DNA of 64,000 nt from Pyropia haitanensis (taxonomy: Eukaryota; Rhodophyta; Bangiophyceae; Bangiales; Bangiaceae). Made by a program: the position numbers and the translations under genes. Below, piece after piece: positions 51,468 to 62,900 of the stretch. Where the stretch lies: assembly GCA_008729055.1 (NCBI GenBank), contig SDUX01000006.1, positions 1,187,501 to 1,251,500 on the forward strand. Reading direction: 5' to 3'. The notes below the pieces were generated by a model that saw nothing but the letters and a program-made list of their open reading frames with translations, was not told where the DNA came from and ran no database searches. Every line of letters begins with the position of its first letter. The first letter of the stretch is position 1.

Positions 51468-54251
51468 ATGGACGACTTTTTGGGCCTCCCCACCTCTGCG
51501 CCCGCCACGCCTGTGGCGGTGCGCGGCGTCCTCGACGACTCGCCCCGTGGTGTCAATGGCGGTTGCGGTAGCAGCGACGCGCACACGCCGCCCCTCCCCG
51601 GCTCGGTCGACGGCGCGCTGCCCGACTTCGCCGACTGCCTCCACTCGCCGCTGACCTTTACCACCGCCTCCCCGCCACGAGGGCTGGGCGGCGGCGGCGG
51701 TGGTGGGCGGCCTCTGGGGGGTGGCGTCGACGTCTTTGGCCTGCAGCGTCCCCCACCGCCCCTCAGCACCGGCGGCTCGGCGCTGAACGGCGACCCGTAC
51801 GGGGGCGGCGCGGTGGCCGGGAAGGGGTGGGGGGGTGACGGCAAGGGCGCCTCCCCGCCGTTTCTGCAGCTCCCGTGTGCGAGCAGCGGCGCGATGATTG
51901 GCGGCGGGCTGCCATTGTTCCCATCCGTGCCCCCGCTGACGGTGAGTCCCGTCGCGGGGGCCACTGGCGGCGTCGGCGGCGTCGACGGCGTCGGCGGTGG
52001 AAGCGGCATCCCCGACGTCGATGGTGTGGGTGGCTGCCCGCCTGGGCCCACTGCACCGACCACTCCGGCGTTATGGTCTGCCAAGGCGTGGGCGGGCGCC
52101 ACTGCCGGCCCGCCACCCCCCCTATCTGGACTGGAGGCTGGCCTGGCGGCCGTGGGTTTGCTGCCTCCGCCGGCCAATGACTTTGACTTGACGGCCGCGC
52201 TCGTTGGCGCCGCTGCTGGCGTCGGCGACGGGCAAGTCGACGGCGCAGGAGATGGATGGGCGGGCGCGGCGTCGATGCAAGTGTCCCCCATGTCGCCCTT
52301 TGTGGTTGCCAACCCGTTACCGTCACTGGATGGCGTCGGCATCGGCGGCTGGGGCGGCGTCCAGGGGCCCCACCCGCTCCCTGTGGACGTGGCCATGGCG
52401 GCGCCCAGGGCGGTGACCAAACGTGGTGGCTGCAAGCGTGTCCCAGTCGTGGGCCCTGGCAAGGGGGCCATCGAGCCAGCCGCTGGCCCTGCTGGCCCTG
52501 GCGCCGCCCGCACCGGCAGCGGTGGTGGCGTCGGTACTGGCGTCGGTGGTGGTGGCCGTGGTGGCGGCGGCAGCAGCAGCGGCCCCGCGACAAAGATTGC
52601 CAAGAAGAGCGCCGGCGGCAGCAAAAAGAAGAAGAAGAAGAAGAGCGGCGGCGGCGCTGGTGGGGCCGCCGCCGCGGCCGCCCCGCCCGGTGCTGGCGCG
52701 GGCGCCGCGGCGGCAGCTGCTGCCGGCTCCCGGCGCCCCCGCACCTACACCGCGCCCGTCCCGTCCATGCATTGCCACAACTGCAGCCGCCGGCCGTCGG
52801 TTGAATCCCCCCACTACGCGTGCAGCAATCTGGCCGTCGGGCTGTGCCGCAAGACCATCTGCCGCCGGTGCATCTACGTACACGGCGACGCAACAGCGGT
52901 GGGGCTGCCGGGCATGGGCGGCGCGCCGTTTCCGCTGTCCCCCGCCACTTCGCCGGTGGGGTCCGTCAGTGACCCGGAGCGGCCAGGTGGTGGTGGTGCT
53001 GGTGGTGGTGGCGGTGGTCATGGCGGGGCAGTTCGTGATGGGCAAGGTGCGGGACGGGACAGCCGCGGCGGCGGCAACGGCAGCGGCAGCGGCAGCGGCG
53101 GCGTCATTGGCGGTGGTGGCGGCAGCGGCAAGGGCAGCGGCGGTGGCGGAGGCTGTAGCGGCGGCGGCAATGGCAGCGCCAAACCCAAGCCTACCACGAC
53201 CATCGGCAGCGGTGGCTGCCGCGACGGCGGCGAGTCGGCGCCCTCGGCCGGCGGTAACCCGCTGGTCATTGGCGGCGACAGCAGCAGCAGTTGGGTGTGC
53301 TTCCACTGCCGCGGCGTGTGCCCGCCGCGCGCCCAGTGCCACACGTACGCTCGCACGACTGTGCGACGGCGGCTCGGGCAAGTCAAGCATCGTAAGCCCA
53401 AGGTGGCAGCTGCAGCAGCTACCCCGGGCGGCGGTGGGTCGCCGCCCGCCGCGGCAGCCCCTGGCAGCCGTCAAAGGGGGGGGCGAGAGAGCGGCGCGAG
53501 CCCGGCGGCAAGTAACGGCACGGCCCCGCGGTCCGCGCCGGGGTCCGCGACGCCCAGCTCGGGGGCGGCGGCGGGGAGGCCATCCCCCACGAACGGGATA
53601 TACAACGCGCTTGACGCGGCGCTGCCGGTGCGGCCACCGCCGCGCAAGGGCAAGCGCACCAGTCGTCGGACTCGGGGCAGCGGGGGCGTAGTGGCACGAG
53701 GTGCCGCGGCTGCCGCCGCCACGCCGTCTGGTCAAGTCGGCGGCGGCAGCGGTAGCGGTGCCGCTGGTGGCGTTGGTGCCGGTGGCTGTGAGGCCGGCCG
53801 CCCCGCTACCAATGGTCTGCTGCTGTCGTCAGCCTGCCCCTTGGGGGTACGCGGCGGTGACCTCGCGGCGTTCTCCCAGGGCCTAATCGCCTCCCCCGAC
53901 TCGTGGTCCACCGCGTCCAAGTCGGTAGAGGTAGGCTCCACCCTCCCAGGCGGGCCGCTCGGGGGGGTGGGGCTCCCCGAGGGTGGTGACGACGACGACC
54001 ACCCGCTGCTGCTCGCGAGCCTCGACGCGCTTGTGCGGGTGGGAGACTTCGGCATTGGTGGTGGCGGCGGCGGCGGCGGCGACGGCGGCGGCGTTGGCGA
54101 CAGCGGCACGCTGCTGGCGGCGAGCCTCTCGGCGGCCGCGACGCTCGACTCGCCCGACAGCCACGACCCGTACTTCCCGTTGGGGGGGGACGGGGGGGCG
54201 GGCGTGGGGGGGGATGACGGCTACGCTTTTGGCGTGCCGGCGCTGCTGTGA
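51468..54251 (+). CDS. CDCA7-type (zf-4CXXC_R1) zinc-finger protein
   Basis: 927 residues from ATG 51468 (MDDFLGLPTSAPATP). The first 370 residues are Gly/Pro/Ser/Asp-rich, as in an activation or disordered region. A basic stretch TKIAKKSAGGSKKKKKKK (about 378-395) is a likely nuclear signal. The zinc finger starts at Cys436: MHCHNCSRRPSVESPHYACS, then VGLCRKTICRRCIYVHG, and ends with WVCFHCRGVCPPRAQC at about 609-625. This is the CDCA7/R1 pattern, but the halves are separated by about 150 Gly/Ser-rich residues. CDCA7 proteins partner the HELLS/DDM1 remodeller in DNA-methylation upkeep; related plant proteins also bind DNA. The C-terminus has KRTSRRTRGS and ends with acidic and hydrophobic patches (DDDDHPLLLASLDALV). 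It is tail-to-tail with the kinase gene. Confidence 0.72.
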   Translation: MDDFLGLPTSAPATPVAVRGVLDDSPRGVNGGCGSSDAHTPPLPGSVDGALPDFADCLHSPLTFTTASPPRGLGGGGGGGRPLGGGVDVFGLQRPPPPLSTGGSALNGDPYGGGAVAGKGWGGDGKGASPPFLQLPCASSGAMIGGGLPLFPSVPPLTVSPVAGATGGVGGVDGVGGGSGIPDVDGVGGCPPGPTAPTTPALWSAKAWAGATAGPPPPLSGLEAGLAAVGLLPPPANDFDLTAALVGAAAGVGDGQVDGAGDGWAGAASMQVSPMSPFVVANPLPSLDGVGIGGWGGVQGPHPLPVDVAMAAPRAVTKRGGCKRVPVVGPGKGAIEPAAGPAGPGAARTGSGGGVGTGVGGGGRGGGGSSSGPATKIAKKSAGGSKKKKKKKSGGGAGGAAAAAAPPGAGAGAAAAAAAGSRRPRTYTAPVPSMHCHNCSRRPSVESPHYACSNLAVGLCRKTICRRCIYVHGDATAVGLPGMGGAPFPLSPATSPVGSVSDPERPGGGGAGGGGGGHGGAVRDGQGAGRDSRGGGNGSGSGSGGVIGGGGGSGKGSGGGGGCSGGGNGSAKPKPTTTIGSGGCRDGGESAPSAGGNPLVIGGDSSSSWVCFHCRGVCPPRAQCHTYARTTVRRRLGQVKHRKPKVAAAAATPGGGGSPPAAAAPGSRQRGGRESGASPAASNGTAPRSAPGSATPSSGAAAGRPSPTNGIYNALDAALPVRPPPRKGKRTSRRTRGSGGVVARGAAAAAATPSGQVGGGSGSGAAGGVGAGGCEAGRPATNGLLLSSACPLGVRGGDLAAFSQGLIASPDSWSTASKSVEVGSTLPGGPLGGVGLPEGGDDDDHPLLLASLDALVRVGDFGIGGGGGGGGDGGGVGDSGTLLAASLSAAATLDSPDSHDPYFPLGGDGGAGVGGDDGYAFGVPALL

Positions 54252-56420
54252 GGGCACACCGCCGGGAGGGGGTGGAGCCCACGGCGTGGCGACGCGGGTC
54301 GCCGCGGCGTGCGTATGGGGCGACCAGACACCAGGGGGGATGGCTCCCCTTGGGGGTTGGTGTGCAGGCGGTGTGCAGCATGTACAGGGATCACTGCTGG
54401 CTCGTTTGGGGCGGCTGGGTCGACGCCTCATCGGACTGGGAAGGAGCGGTGTGGCTGCTGCCAAGCACGAGGCGCCGCTTCCACCACCGGCTCTGATCTG
54501 TCGTTTTCATTTGCTCTGTCTGCAGGGCAGCGCCACCTGCGGCGCGCACAGCTGCCCTGGTCGTCGGTGAGGGGTGTGTACCTTGGGGTGTGGTTGCGTC
54601 GCTATTTTTTCATTTTTTTTTACTGGGTCCTACGCGTGTGCTGCTCTGTACTTGTGTTTCTGCTCTCTGTCTCCCCGGTTGCCTGTCGCCCACATCGTCG
54701 TTGCGTACCCTGCTCTTTGTATGAGGCAGGTGGGTAGGTCGGTCACGACATTGTCCGAGGGTAGGCGGCGCCCCTTTCCCGGCTGCCAACATTCAGGGTG
54801 GGTCCTGTGGCCGCACGCGGCCGGCACCCCTGCCTGGATCGGCGAGGCGCTGCCAGAGACTCCACTGGCTTGTATGTATTGTACAAACTGCGGTGGTCGA
54901 CCCGCGCCTCGCGTGGGACTTTCCTGGCCAAGCCGTCTCACGCCACCGCCGCGGTGGCGCGTGCCGTGGCGGCCAGCCGTCCAGATCAGCGGCGTGGCGA
55001 CACACCACGGCGGGCACGGGAGGGGCGGGGCAGGAGGGATGGGAAGGACCGACGCTCGCGCGCTACGACGCCCGCACGTCACGCCCGAGACGACCCTCGG
55101 CGGCTGTCCGTGGCGGCCGTGCGACCAGGCGTCGGGGATACCGCGGGGGGTCGAGGGGGGTGGGGTGGGGCGAGCCGGACCCCCACCATCAATGTCTCGC
55201 CTGGTCGGCCACCAGGTGGCCGGCGGGCGCTCGTTGTCCTACGGCATCACCCTCCCCCCGCGCCCGGTCCTGCGGGGCTTGGCTTGGACGGCCGCGGCCA
55301 GCTGCCCGCAGAATGCCAAGCCGTCAGCGGCTGCTCCCCCAGTTTCACCGTCCCTTCCCAGCCATTGGCGTCGGGCACCGGCGGAGAGGGCGCACCCGCC
55401 TGGCGGCTGCGTAGCGGGGTCACAGTTGGGGTGCTGAGATCCGCCGAGCCACCCCACCTGCCGCACTGCCACGGCGGCCGACGTCATGGTAACCACGACC
55501 TCGCCAACGTCGTGACGGACCGGTTGGCCGCTGTTGCGGCCGCCGTCGCCACGGTAACGAGCAAAGCGCCCGCGACGGGCGGCGTACCGACACCGCGAAA
55601 TGCAAAGCGCGCCGTCCCCCGCCGCCGTGTCGCGGACGCAGCCGCGCCGCAGCCGACGCCGCGGCAGGGTGGCGGCGGGGGCGCGATCGCCCGGCGTCCG
55701 CGGGTCGAGGTGACGGGCTGGTCGGGCCTGGGGCCGGCCTGGTCGGCCTGACCGCCGCCCGTAGCGGTGGCCGCCGCCGTGGTGGGAGCGGCCACCCAGC
55801 CGGCGCGGCCGTCGTCGTCGCCGCCCAGCCAGACAGGAAAGAGGAGACAACCCGTCGCTCTGCTCTGGTTTGTGACAGGTGCGCGAAAGACACGCGGCGA
55901 CGACGGCGGTCGCTGCGGCAGCGATACGGGTGGTGGGACGGGGACCGCGGTTGGCAGCAACGGTGGCGACGGTGGCGGCGAAAGCAGCGACGACGATGGC
56001 GGCGTGCGACTCCCAAGCGAGGTTGAGGCGGCGACGGCAGACGCGGTCGTCGGGGCTGAGGGGTCAATTCTTGCGGCCATCCCTGCAGCCTGACCCGCCA
56101 TCGAGCCCCACACCAAACCCCCCGCGGCAGTCAAAGCACGCGGGTGGTGCGCGTGACGAGCACAGTCACACGGCATGTCGTGAAGTAGGCACCACCGCAC
56201 TCGACAGGGTGTAAAGCGCAGCGCGTGCAGCGCGCACGTACGGGTTGTAAGGGCCGTCGACAGGAGGGCCTGCCGGCGCTGTCCCACCCACCACAAAACA
56301 CGGGACGAGAACAAATGGACCATCTCGGCAAAGAGTCACTAACCACACTATCCACATGTTTACCGGCAGTGCGCACACAGAGGGCGGCCCGTGTCATCCG
56401 TCCCCCCCAACCACCCATCC
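54252..56420. other. Convergent intergenic region
   Basis: 54490-54730 is T-rich and looks like 3' UTR with possible splice signals (tttgctctgtctgcag ending about 54525; gtgaggggtgtg at about 54567). From 54790 to 56420 both strands carry open frames without motifs. Only the one at 55484-56101 is listed, with low confidence. Confidence 0.35.
55484..56101 (-). CDS. Hypothetical protein, doubtful
   Basis: 205 codons from ATG 56101. I do not recognise it. The first 80 residues have an ordinary Ser/Thr/Pro/Ala composition (MAGQAAGMAARIDPSAPTTA, then STSLGSRTPPSSSLLS), followed by VTNQSRATGCLLFPVWLGGD and an Ala/Arg-rich tail. An overlapping plus-strand frame is equally long, so coding is unproven. 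Confidence 0.2.
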   Translation of the reverse strand: MAGQAAGMAARIDPSAPTTASAVAASTSLGSRTPPSSSLLSPPPSPPLLPTAVPVPPPVSLPQRPPSSPRVFRAPVTNQSRATGCLLFPVWLGGDDDGRAGWVAAPTTAAATATGGGQADQAGPRPDQPVTSTRGRRAIAPPPPPCRGVGCGAAASATRRRGTARFAFRGVGTPPVAGALLVTVATAAATAANRSVTTLARSWLP

Positions 56421-58651
56421 CTACCGTTGGGTGTCCATCCCGTCCTCCCCAGACTGCATGCTTGGCAGCCGCACGCGCTCGTGCGGGGGCACTCCCCCCC
56501 CTCCCCCTCCGCTTCTTCTCACCTCCTCCACCCCCTCCCCCGGGCCTGGCCGCGGCGTCGACGACCGGTCCATCATGTCATCCCCCGTCGGCGGATCCGC
56601 CACATCCCCCGTGTGGCCTTCGTGTTCCCTCGGGGGGCGGTCGTACTGGGCCAGCTCGGCCTCGCCCATGGTCATGGAGCGGTACTCAAGCGTCCGCACC
56701 GTCGGCGCCTGGCCGTCGGCGATGCGCTCAAACGACTCTTGGGGGAGAGTTGTCGACGCACGGGCGGGTGTGCCGCTCTCGGCCGAGTCCATCGCCGCCC
56801 GGAAGGCGTCAGACGCAGAGGGCACCTGGTAGCCAGAGCCCCCCGCCCCGCCACCACCACCGCCCCCACCCCCACCGCCGCCCCCAGTGGCGCCACCACC
56901 ATCAGGCCCGCCATTGCCCGCCCCACCTCCGGGAGACCCGTCGCCACCGACGCTCGCGTCGGCTCGTACGGGCGCACCCGACAGCAGCGCCGCGGCCTCG
57001 GATGGGTGATAGACGGCGATTTCGCGGAGAAACTCGGTACGCATCCCCGCCGACGTCATGGCGCCCCGCTCAAACGCAAACTCCGCCGGGTCCAGCGGGG
57101 TGCCGTCGGCGCCCAAACCCAGGCGGTCCCGGAAGTCGGCAAAATATGGGTCCCCCAACGCCTGCAGCGCCGTGGGCCGCTTGGTGGGGTTGAACTCGAG
57201 CAGCCGCTCAAGCAGCGCCACAGCCCCGGGTGAGGCGTTGGGGAAGAGCGACGCAATGGGTGTCCGACGCTGTGGCTGCTGCGGGAGAGCGTCCAAGAAG
57301 TCCTTGACGCGTGCGTTGCCCAACACATCCAACACTTCGGCCGACGGGCGGCCCGTTACCGAGATGATGAGCGCAAACTGCTCGTACGCGTTGGAGCCGG
57401 GAAAGAGGGGGCGACCACGACCGAGCATCTCGGCAAAGATACACCCCACCGACCACATGTCAATCGCCTGGGAGTAGCGAGACGGCGCAGACATGATGAG
57501 CTCGGGCGCCCGGTACCACCGAGTGGCCACATAATCGGTCCAAAAAAGGTTGTCCTGTTCTTGGAATGCCGCACGCGCCAGACCTGAAACCGTCCAAGGA
57601 GCGCCAGCATAAACGCGACACAGCAGACCACAAGAACAGAGCACATAGAGCGCAACAAGAAAGTTAGAAGCGATGCATGCGCAAGGCACGCAAAATGCAA
57701 CATGCATGCGGAATGCATGCGGAGTACGTACGCCTGCACGTGAGTTGGGCGGCTCGCACAACGCCGAGCCACACGCACGCACCTCACTCCGGCCCGCTCC
57801 ACTTCACCCGTGTAGCTCAGCAAGATGCCAGAGCCCAAGCGACACGGTGCACGTCGAAAGCACAACCATGCGAGAAAACAAGCCCTTGTCGTCGTGCAAC
57901 AGATGCCCCCGCCCCCATCGCACAGTAACGTACCAAAGTCACAAATGCGTAGCTGGCAGTCATTGTTGACCAGAATGTTATTGGGGTTGAGGTCCCGGTG
58001 CATGACGTTGGCGGCGTGCACAAAGTGCAGTCCCCGGAGGAGCTGGAACATGAAGAACTGCAGGTGCTGCTCGTGCAGCACCGTCTTGGACCGCAGCAGG
58101 CGAGACAGGTCGGTGGGCATCAGCTCAAAAACCACAAACACGTCGTTGAAGCGGTCGCGGTCGCCCGGCACGAGCACGTCCAGCACGGATATGACATTCT
58201 CGTGGGCAGACAGGACGCGCCCAAACTTCAGCTCCCGCAGCACCCGGGTGGCCATGGCCGCCGAATCCAGCACCCGCCGGATCCGCTTGACCGCCACCTG
58301 CCGCCCCGTGGACGTATCCGTCGCGGCGCACACCACCCCATACGCGCCCTCGCCGACCACCTTTTCCACCCGGTAGCGGTTGTACACAAGGGGCGGGGAG
58401 AAGAAGTCACGAATGAGCGTCTCCCGCCGCCGCCGTCGCTCCTCGGCCGTTGGCCGCCGCGGTTGCACCGCCGGCGCAACGGCGGTGCCGCCGCCGCCGC
58501 CCGCCACCACCCCACCAGGGGCGCCGCTCGCCGCCGCCGCAGCAGCTGCCGTGGACATGGCCGCCGCTGCCGCCGACGCGGCCGCGTCGCTGACGACGGG
58601 CTGCGGCGGCCGCGCGCCCGACGGGAAGGTACTCGGGCCAGACCCTGCCAT
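56421..58651 (-). CDS. MAP kinase with TDY activation loop
   Basis: Exon 1 58651-57934, intron 57933-57584 (350 nt, GTACGT...TTTCAG, phase 1), exon 2 57583-56421; 626 residues. Splicing restores ICDFGLARAAFQEQD across the junction. Kinase domain about 93-385: Gly loop VVGEGAYGVV (98-107), VAVKRI Lys122, Glu140, HRD 218-220, DFG 238-240, activation loop FWTDYVATRWYRAPEL with Thr255/Tyr257, then DMWSVGCIFAEML. The TDY loop matches the plant group-D MAPK type. The catalytic-loop Lys expected after HRDL is Asn222 (HRDLNPNN), an unusual change, while Asn225 and the other catalytic residues are present. The C-terminal 200 residues are Gly-rich with Ser/Thr-Pro sites. The N-terminal 90 residues are Ala-rich, then basic (EERRRRRETLIRDFF). 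ATG 58651 is the first in-frame ATG. Confidence 0.88.
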
Positions 58652-59563
58652 CAGCAGGGGGGGGGGAGACGGTGTTGATGGGGTTGACGGGGGCCCAGCC
58701 CCGCCCGCCGGGGGCACCAGCACGTCCCGCAGATGCTGACCACGTGCACGCAGATGCGGAGACCTGCTCGCCGCCAACAGCTACCCCTCTGACAGCAGTG
58801 TCTGCCGGTGATGCACGGGGGAGATGGTACGGCGGCGGACACCGTCCGTCCCACCCGCCTGCCGCTCCGCTGCGCCAGCCGCCAACAAGCGCAGCCTTGA
58901 CCCTCACCCCTCCCTCCCCTGGTAGGCCAACCCAGCCCACCCAACCCCCCCCTCGCCCCTCGCAACCAGGACTGCACAGTCGAGGCGCGGCGCGCTTGGC
59001 GCGTCAGCCGCCACAAAGAGGCGGCCGGCAAGGCAGCCAGAGGCGAGACGGGTGCCGTCGGCAGCACCGCCCCACTCCCACGCCGCGCCGCGCCGCCGCG
59101 AAGCGACCGGCCGCGGTGGCGGGGACAGCGTCGCCCCCCCCCTCGCAGGGCACCCCCCTGGCCCGCACACACCCGACGGGCCGCCGCGCTGGCCACCACC
59201 TCGCGTGCGGGCGGGGCGGCCAAACGTCGCGCAGCTGGCACGGGTGCCGCCCGCACACCTGTGCTCCCCCCCTCCCTCCCCTTCCCTGTCAACAGCGAAG
59301 AACCACGGGTCGTCGCCCGCGGCAGGAAGGGGCTGCGGCGGCGGCGGCGAGGGGAAGAGTCCGCGGCAGCGGCGGCGGTGACGGCGATTGTAGGTCGCAG
59401 CTGGCGCGGCGCTCCACCCCCCCCCCCCCCACTCAAAACGTGAGGGACGGCCGGAGCGGAGCGGCGCCCCGCCGACGGACCGCCGCGGGAGCTGGCAAGC
59501 GGGGAGAGGAGGGGTCGTCCGGGGAGAGAAGCGGTCGGTCGAGGAGCGGTGGGGTCTGCGGGC

Positions 59564-59652
59564 GAGGTCACAGGGGGAGGAGGGGGTCGGCCGGGGAGGT
59601 CACAGAGGGAGGAGGGGGTCGCCTGGGGAGGTCACGGGGGGAGGAGGTGGAG
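59564..59652. repeat. 32-bp tandem repeat, three copies
   Basis: Copies begin at 59564, 59596 and 59628, each starting gaggtcac followed by a G/A-rich stretch and a gggtcg-type segment. A few substitutions separate the copies, and the third is partial. Confidence 0.85.
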
Positions 59653-59749
59653 GGGCAGACGAACCGGGGCCGCGCGCCGCCCGCGAGAGCGAGTTGCCAG
59701 AGCCCCGCGGCACGGGCCACGCCGCCCCGCGGCCGCAGCGACACGCGCC

Positions 59750-59965
59750 CACGCGCCGGCAGCGGCGGAGAGCGGCGGGCAGCGGCAGTGGGCAGCGGCG
59801 GGCGCAGCGGCGGCGGGCAGAGGCGGGTACCAGCGACCAGCGGCGGGCGGGGGCAGGCGGGGGCGGGCGACGGCGGGCGGCGGCGGGCGGCGGCGGGCGG
59901 GCGGCGGCGGGCGACGGCAGGCGGCGGCGGGCGACGGCGGGCGGCGGTGGGCGGAGGCGGCCGGC
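59750..59965. repeat. GC-rich minisatellite (gcggcgggc-like units)
   Basis: About 215 bases of short degenerate repeats built from gcggcgggc, gacggcgggc and gcagcgg. Strong G/C strand bias. Could form G-quadruplex structures. Confidence 0.8.
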
Positions 59966-62900
59966 GGTGGTGCGCAGCGGCGTCGTTGGCGGGGACGACG
60001 CGCGGCTGGGGTCGGCCGAGCCTGCTCGGTCGGCCGAGCGGGGGACCACAACCGGCGACTGGCCGCGTGCCCTCACCACCCGGCCGAGACGGCCGCCGGT
60101 CGTCGACACGACCGGAAGGTGGGGGGGCGGCGTTGGCAGGGGTGAGAGGGTGGGCACGACTTGGCCGGGTTGAGGGGGAGAGGGGGGATTGCACGACGCA
60201 GCGGGCAGTGGGGGGAAAGAAGGGGGGTGAGGGGAGGGGGGGGGCAGGTGGGTGGGGGGGCGGGCGAGGAAATGGTCGGGCGGGGAGGGGGGGGAGGCGA
60301 CGAGGAGAGTTGTGGGACACGCGCTCGCACCAGCGACCGACGCACGGCGTTTACCGCGGCGCTGGTGCCGCGGCAGGCAGGCGGGGGCGGCCGCACTCGC
60401 GCGCGCGGTGGATCGTTGGCCGGGGGGGCGAGCAGGGGGTGCGGTCGGCGGCCCCCAGTCGCGGCAGCGGAGGGGGGCGGTGAAGGGGGGCGGGAAAAGA
60501 GGGGCTCGCGTCGCCACCAAGACCGGTGGGCGACGGCACGTGGGCGAACGCATCCGCTACGTGGTTGACTGGGGCGTGCGTGGCGGCGTCCCTGGTCCCG
60601 CCCCCAAACACCCTCCGCCCAGCCACACCACCTCGACGCTGCCGCGCGCCCCGCGGCCTCGCGCAGTGGCAGTGGCGGTGTGGCTGCACCGCCGGCAGCC
60701 ACGCACGGCCCCCCCCGGCGGCGCGTGTGGCACCAGCCGGCGCGGCGGCTGACCCCCCCCCCTTTCCGGCCTGAACCACACCCAGCGCACACTGGGCAAA
60801 TGGGCGCCGGGCGTGGCAAGAAAACACAGGCAAAAAAAAAAACAGCTGTCCGTGTGCGTGCGCGCTGCCCCCGCGCACGGCCGCAGACCCGGGGTGCGAA
60901 AAGAAATGTGTCACGCGCAGCGGCGAGGCGGTCGTGGTGAGTGGTCCAGGTCCCGCGGTGGGTAGGTGCGGGTGCGGCCACGATGTCGGGTGGGGGGGTC
61001 TGCGGTGTTGCCTGCGGGAAAGCAACGAGCGCCCGCGAACGGCTGGCCAATCGCGGTGGGATGGGACACACTGCAAGGACACGACAAAGTGGTGGACCGA
61101 GAGAGGTGTGTGTGGTGCCTCCTTGGTTTGAAATACATATTGGTCACAAGGGGGACTCGGCTTCGGGACCAGACTGGAAGAGACCACGGTGTCGTTGTAC
61201 CAATCATCGTCCAGTACGTACAGTTTCGAGAAGCGTTTTCAGTCCTCGTTCGCGGTAGTGGAGAGCATCCAACGTTTAACCGCTTCGGTTTCCGTCGGCG
61301 GTTACAGACTGAACGGCCGTGGCACGGGAATGCCAAAGCCGTTTGCAGGTGGGCAGACACCCCAAGCAGCTGCCTGCGGACTCTAAGCTGTGCCGCACTA
61401 AGAACTGTACTCATCACGTCCTCGCCCCGCCTGCCCCCGCTTCGCCTGGTCGGCAGCCAGTTGTTGTACGGAGGAGGAGATGGGACTGAGGTGCAGGTGC
61501 GTTGGGGGGAGCGAAAGGAAGCGCTCGGCAGCCATTCCTGGGGGGGGGGAACGCCTCCTGTCCTAATATCCACCCCTGTGCTCGGCTGCGGGATCCAAAC
61601 GTCGGACTGGCGCGTTGATACGGCCTCCGCGCATGCGAACGTGGCAAGGCAGCTGACAGGGAGGGCGGGGGCGGCGACGCCGTGGGTGCAGGCCGTATGG
61701 CCGCTAGCGCACGCACTGACCTGCCGCACCGAGCGGCTGCTGCCGCGTCCAAGCCCCTCTGTACAAAAGCTGCCGACCTCTACGGCGCGGTGAGTTCGTG
61801 AGGAGGGCCGGGGGCGGTGGTCTCTTCCAGTCACTCCTCCCTTGCACGTCGAGCACCGCCCTTGTCGATTGCCGTGACATCTTCAGCCGGCGACTGGGCC
61901 CGGAAGACCGACGCAGCGGCAGCGCGAACAGCCAGGTTGGAGTGGCGACGGCGGTGGCGGCCACCGCGGCTACCTGCCCTGCTTTCCTGCCGACTCCTCT
62001 CATTTGTGCCGTCGTCACGACAACAGACTCGCAGAGTACAGAGGTTGCTTGCGGCGGCCACCCCGGGATCCCCCGCTCTCCCTCTTCTCTTGGACCGTCA
62101 CGGGGGAATATTACAGCAACGAGAACCCGTCCTACCGACTTGGGCGACTATGAAGGCGGCTCCACCGGTGGCTGTGCCGAAGACGAGCACGTGGGGGTGA
62201 CAGCCGCGCTCATCGTTTGCAAATACACCGAAGTAGCAGTGCTCTTCAGGGATTGAGACTCTGGTAGTTCACCATAGAAATTCATCTAAGTGTCTTGGAT
62301 AAGTGATCCATCGAGCGGCAGAGCGATTTTATTTTCGTTGGTGTAATGGGGCTCTGTGGCTCCGTGCAGAGGTGACGCTGCCGCGTCCTGTCTGTCGTTG
62401 CCTGGGCTGGTCCCCCTCCCGACCGGCCACGCCAGCGGGCTGCAGCGCATCGTCCCCGTGCGTGGGCGGTGACAGATGGGCGTTGAGCCACACACGGCCC
62501 CCCCTGTCCCCCGCCCCCGACCGCCGTGCCCACCGCCGTCGGCGCCGCCCCGGCCTTTGCCGCCACGACCGCCACCGTTCCGCGCCCGGTGGGGGGGGGG
62601 GGGGTGCAGGAGGAGTGGTGGCGGTGCGCCGCGTACCTGTCTCAGCCGCAGCGACAGGGCTGGGGGGGCGGAGGGGGGCGGGTGGGGTGCGGGGGTCGGC
62701 CGCACCGGGAAGGCAGGAGGCTGGCGGTGGCGGTGGGACCAGCGGTAGCGGTAGGTGTGGCTGGCGGTTGTAGTGGGGGCGGCGACCGCCGACGCTGCCG
62801 GCGTGGGCGCCGCCCCCATTGCGGGTAGGCGGCAGCCGGCGTGGTGTGCCGAGGCGGCTGAGACACGCTCAAGCCGGGCGAGGCAGACCTCCTCCCGCCG

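Noticed and set aside
59549..60568. Overlapping frames of 130-600 codons on both strands
   Set aside because: They are Arg/Gly/Pro translations of minisatellite DNA with no domain or plausible start.
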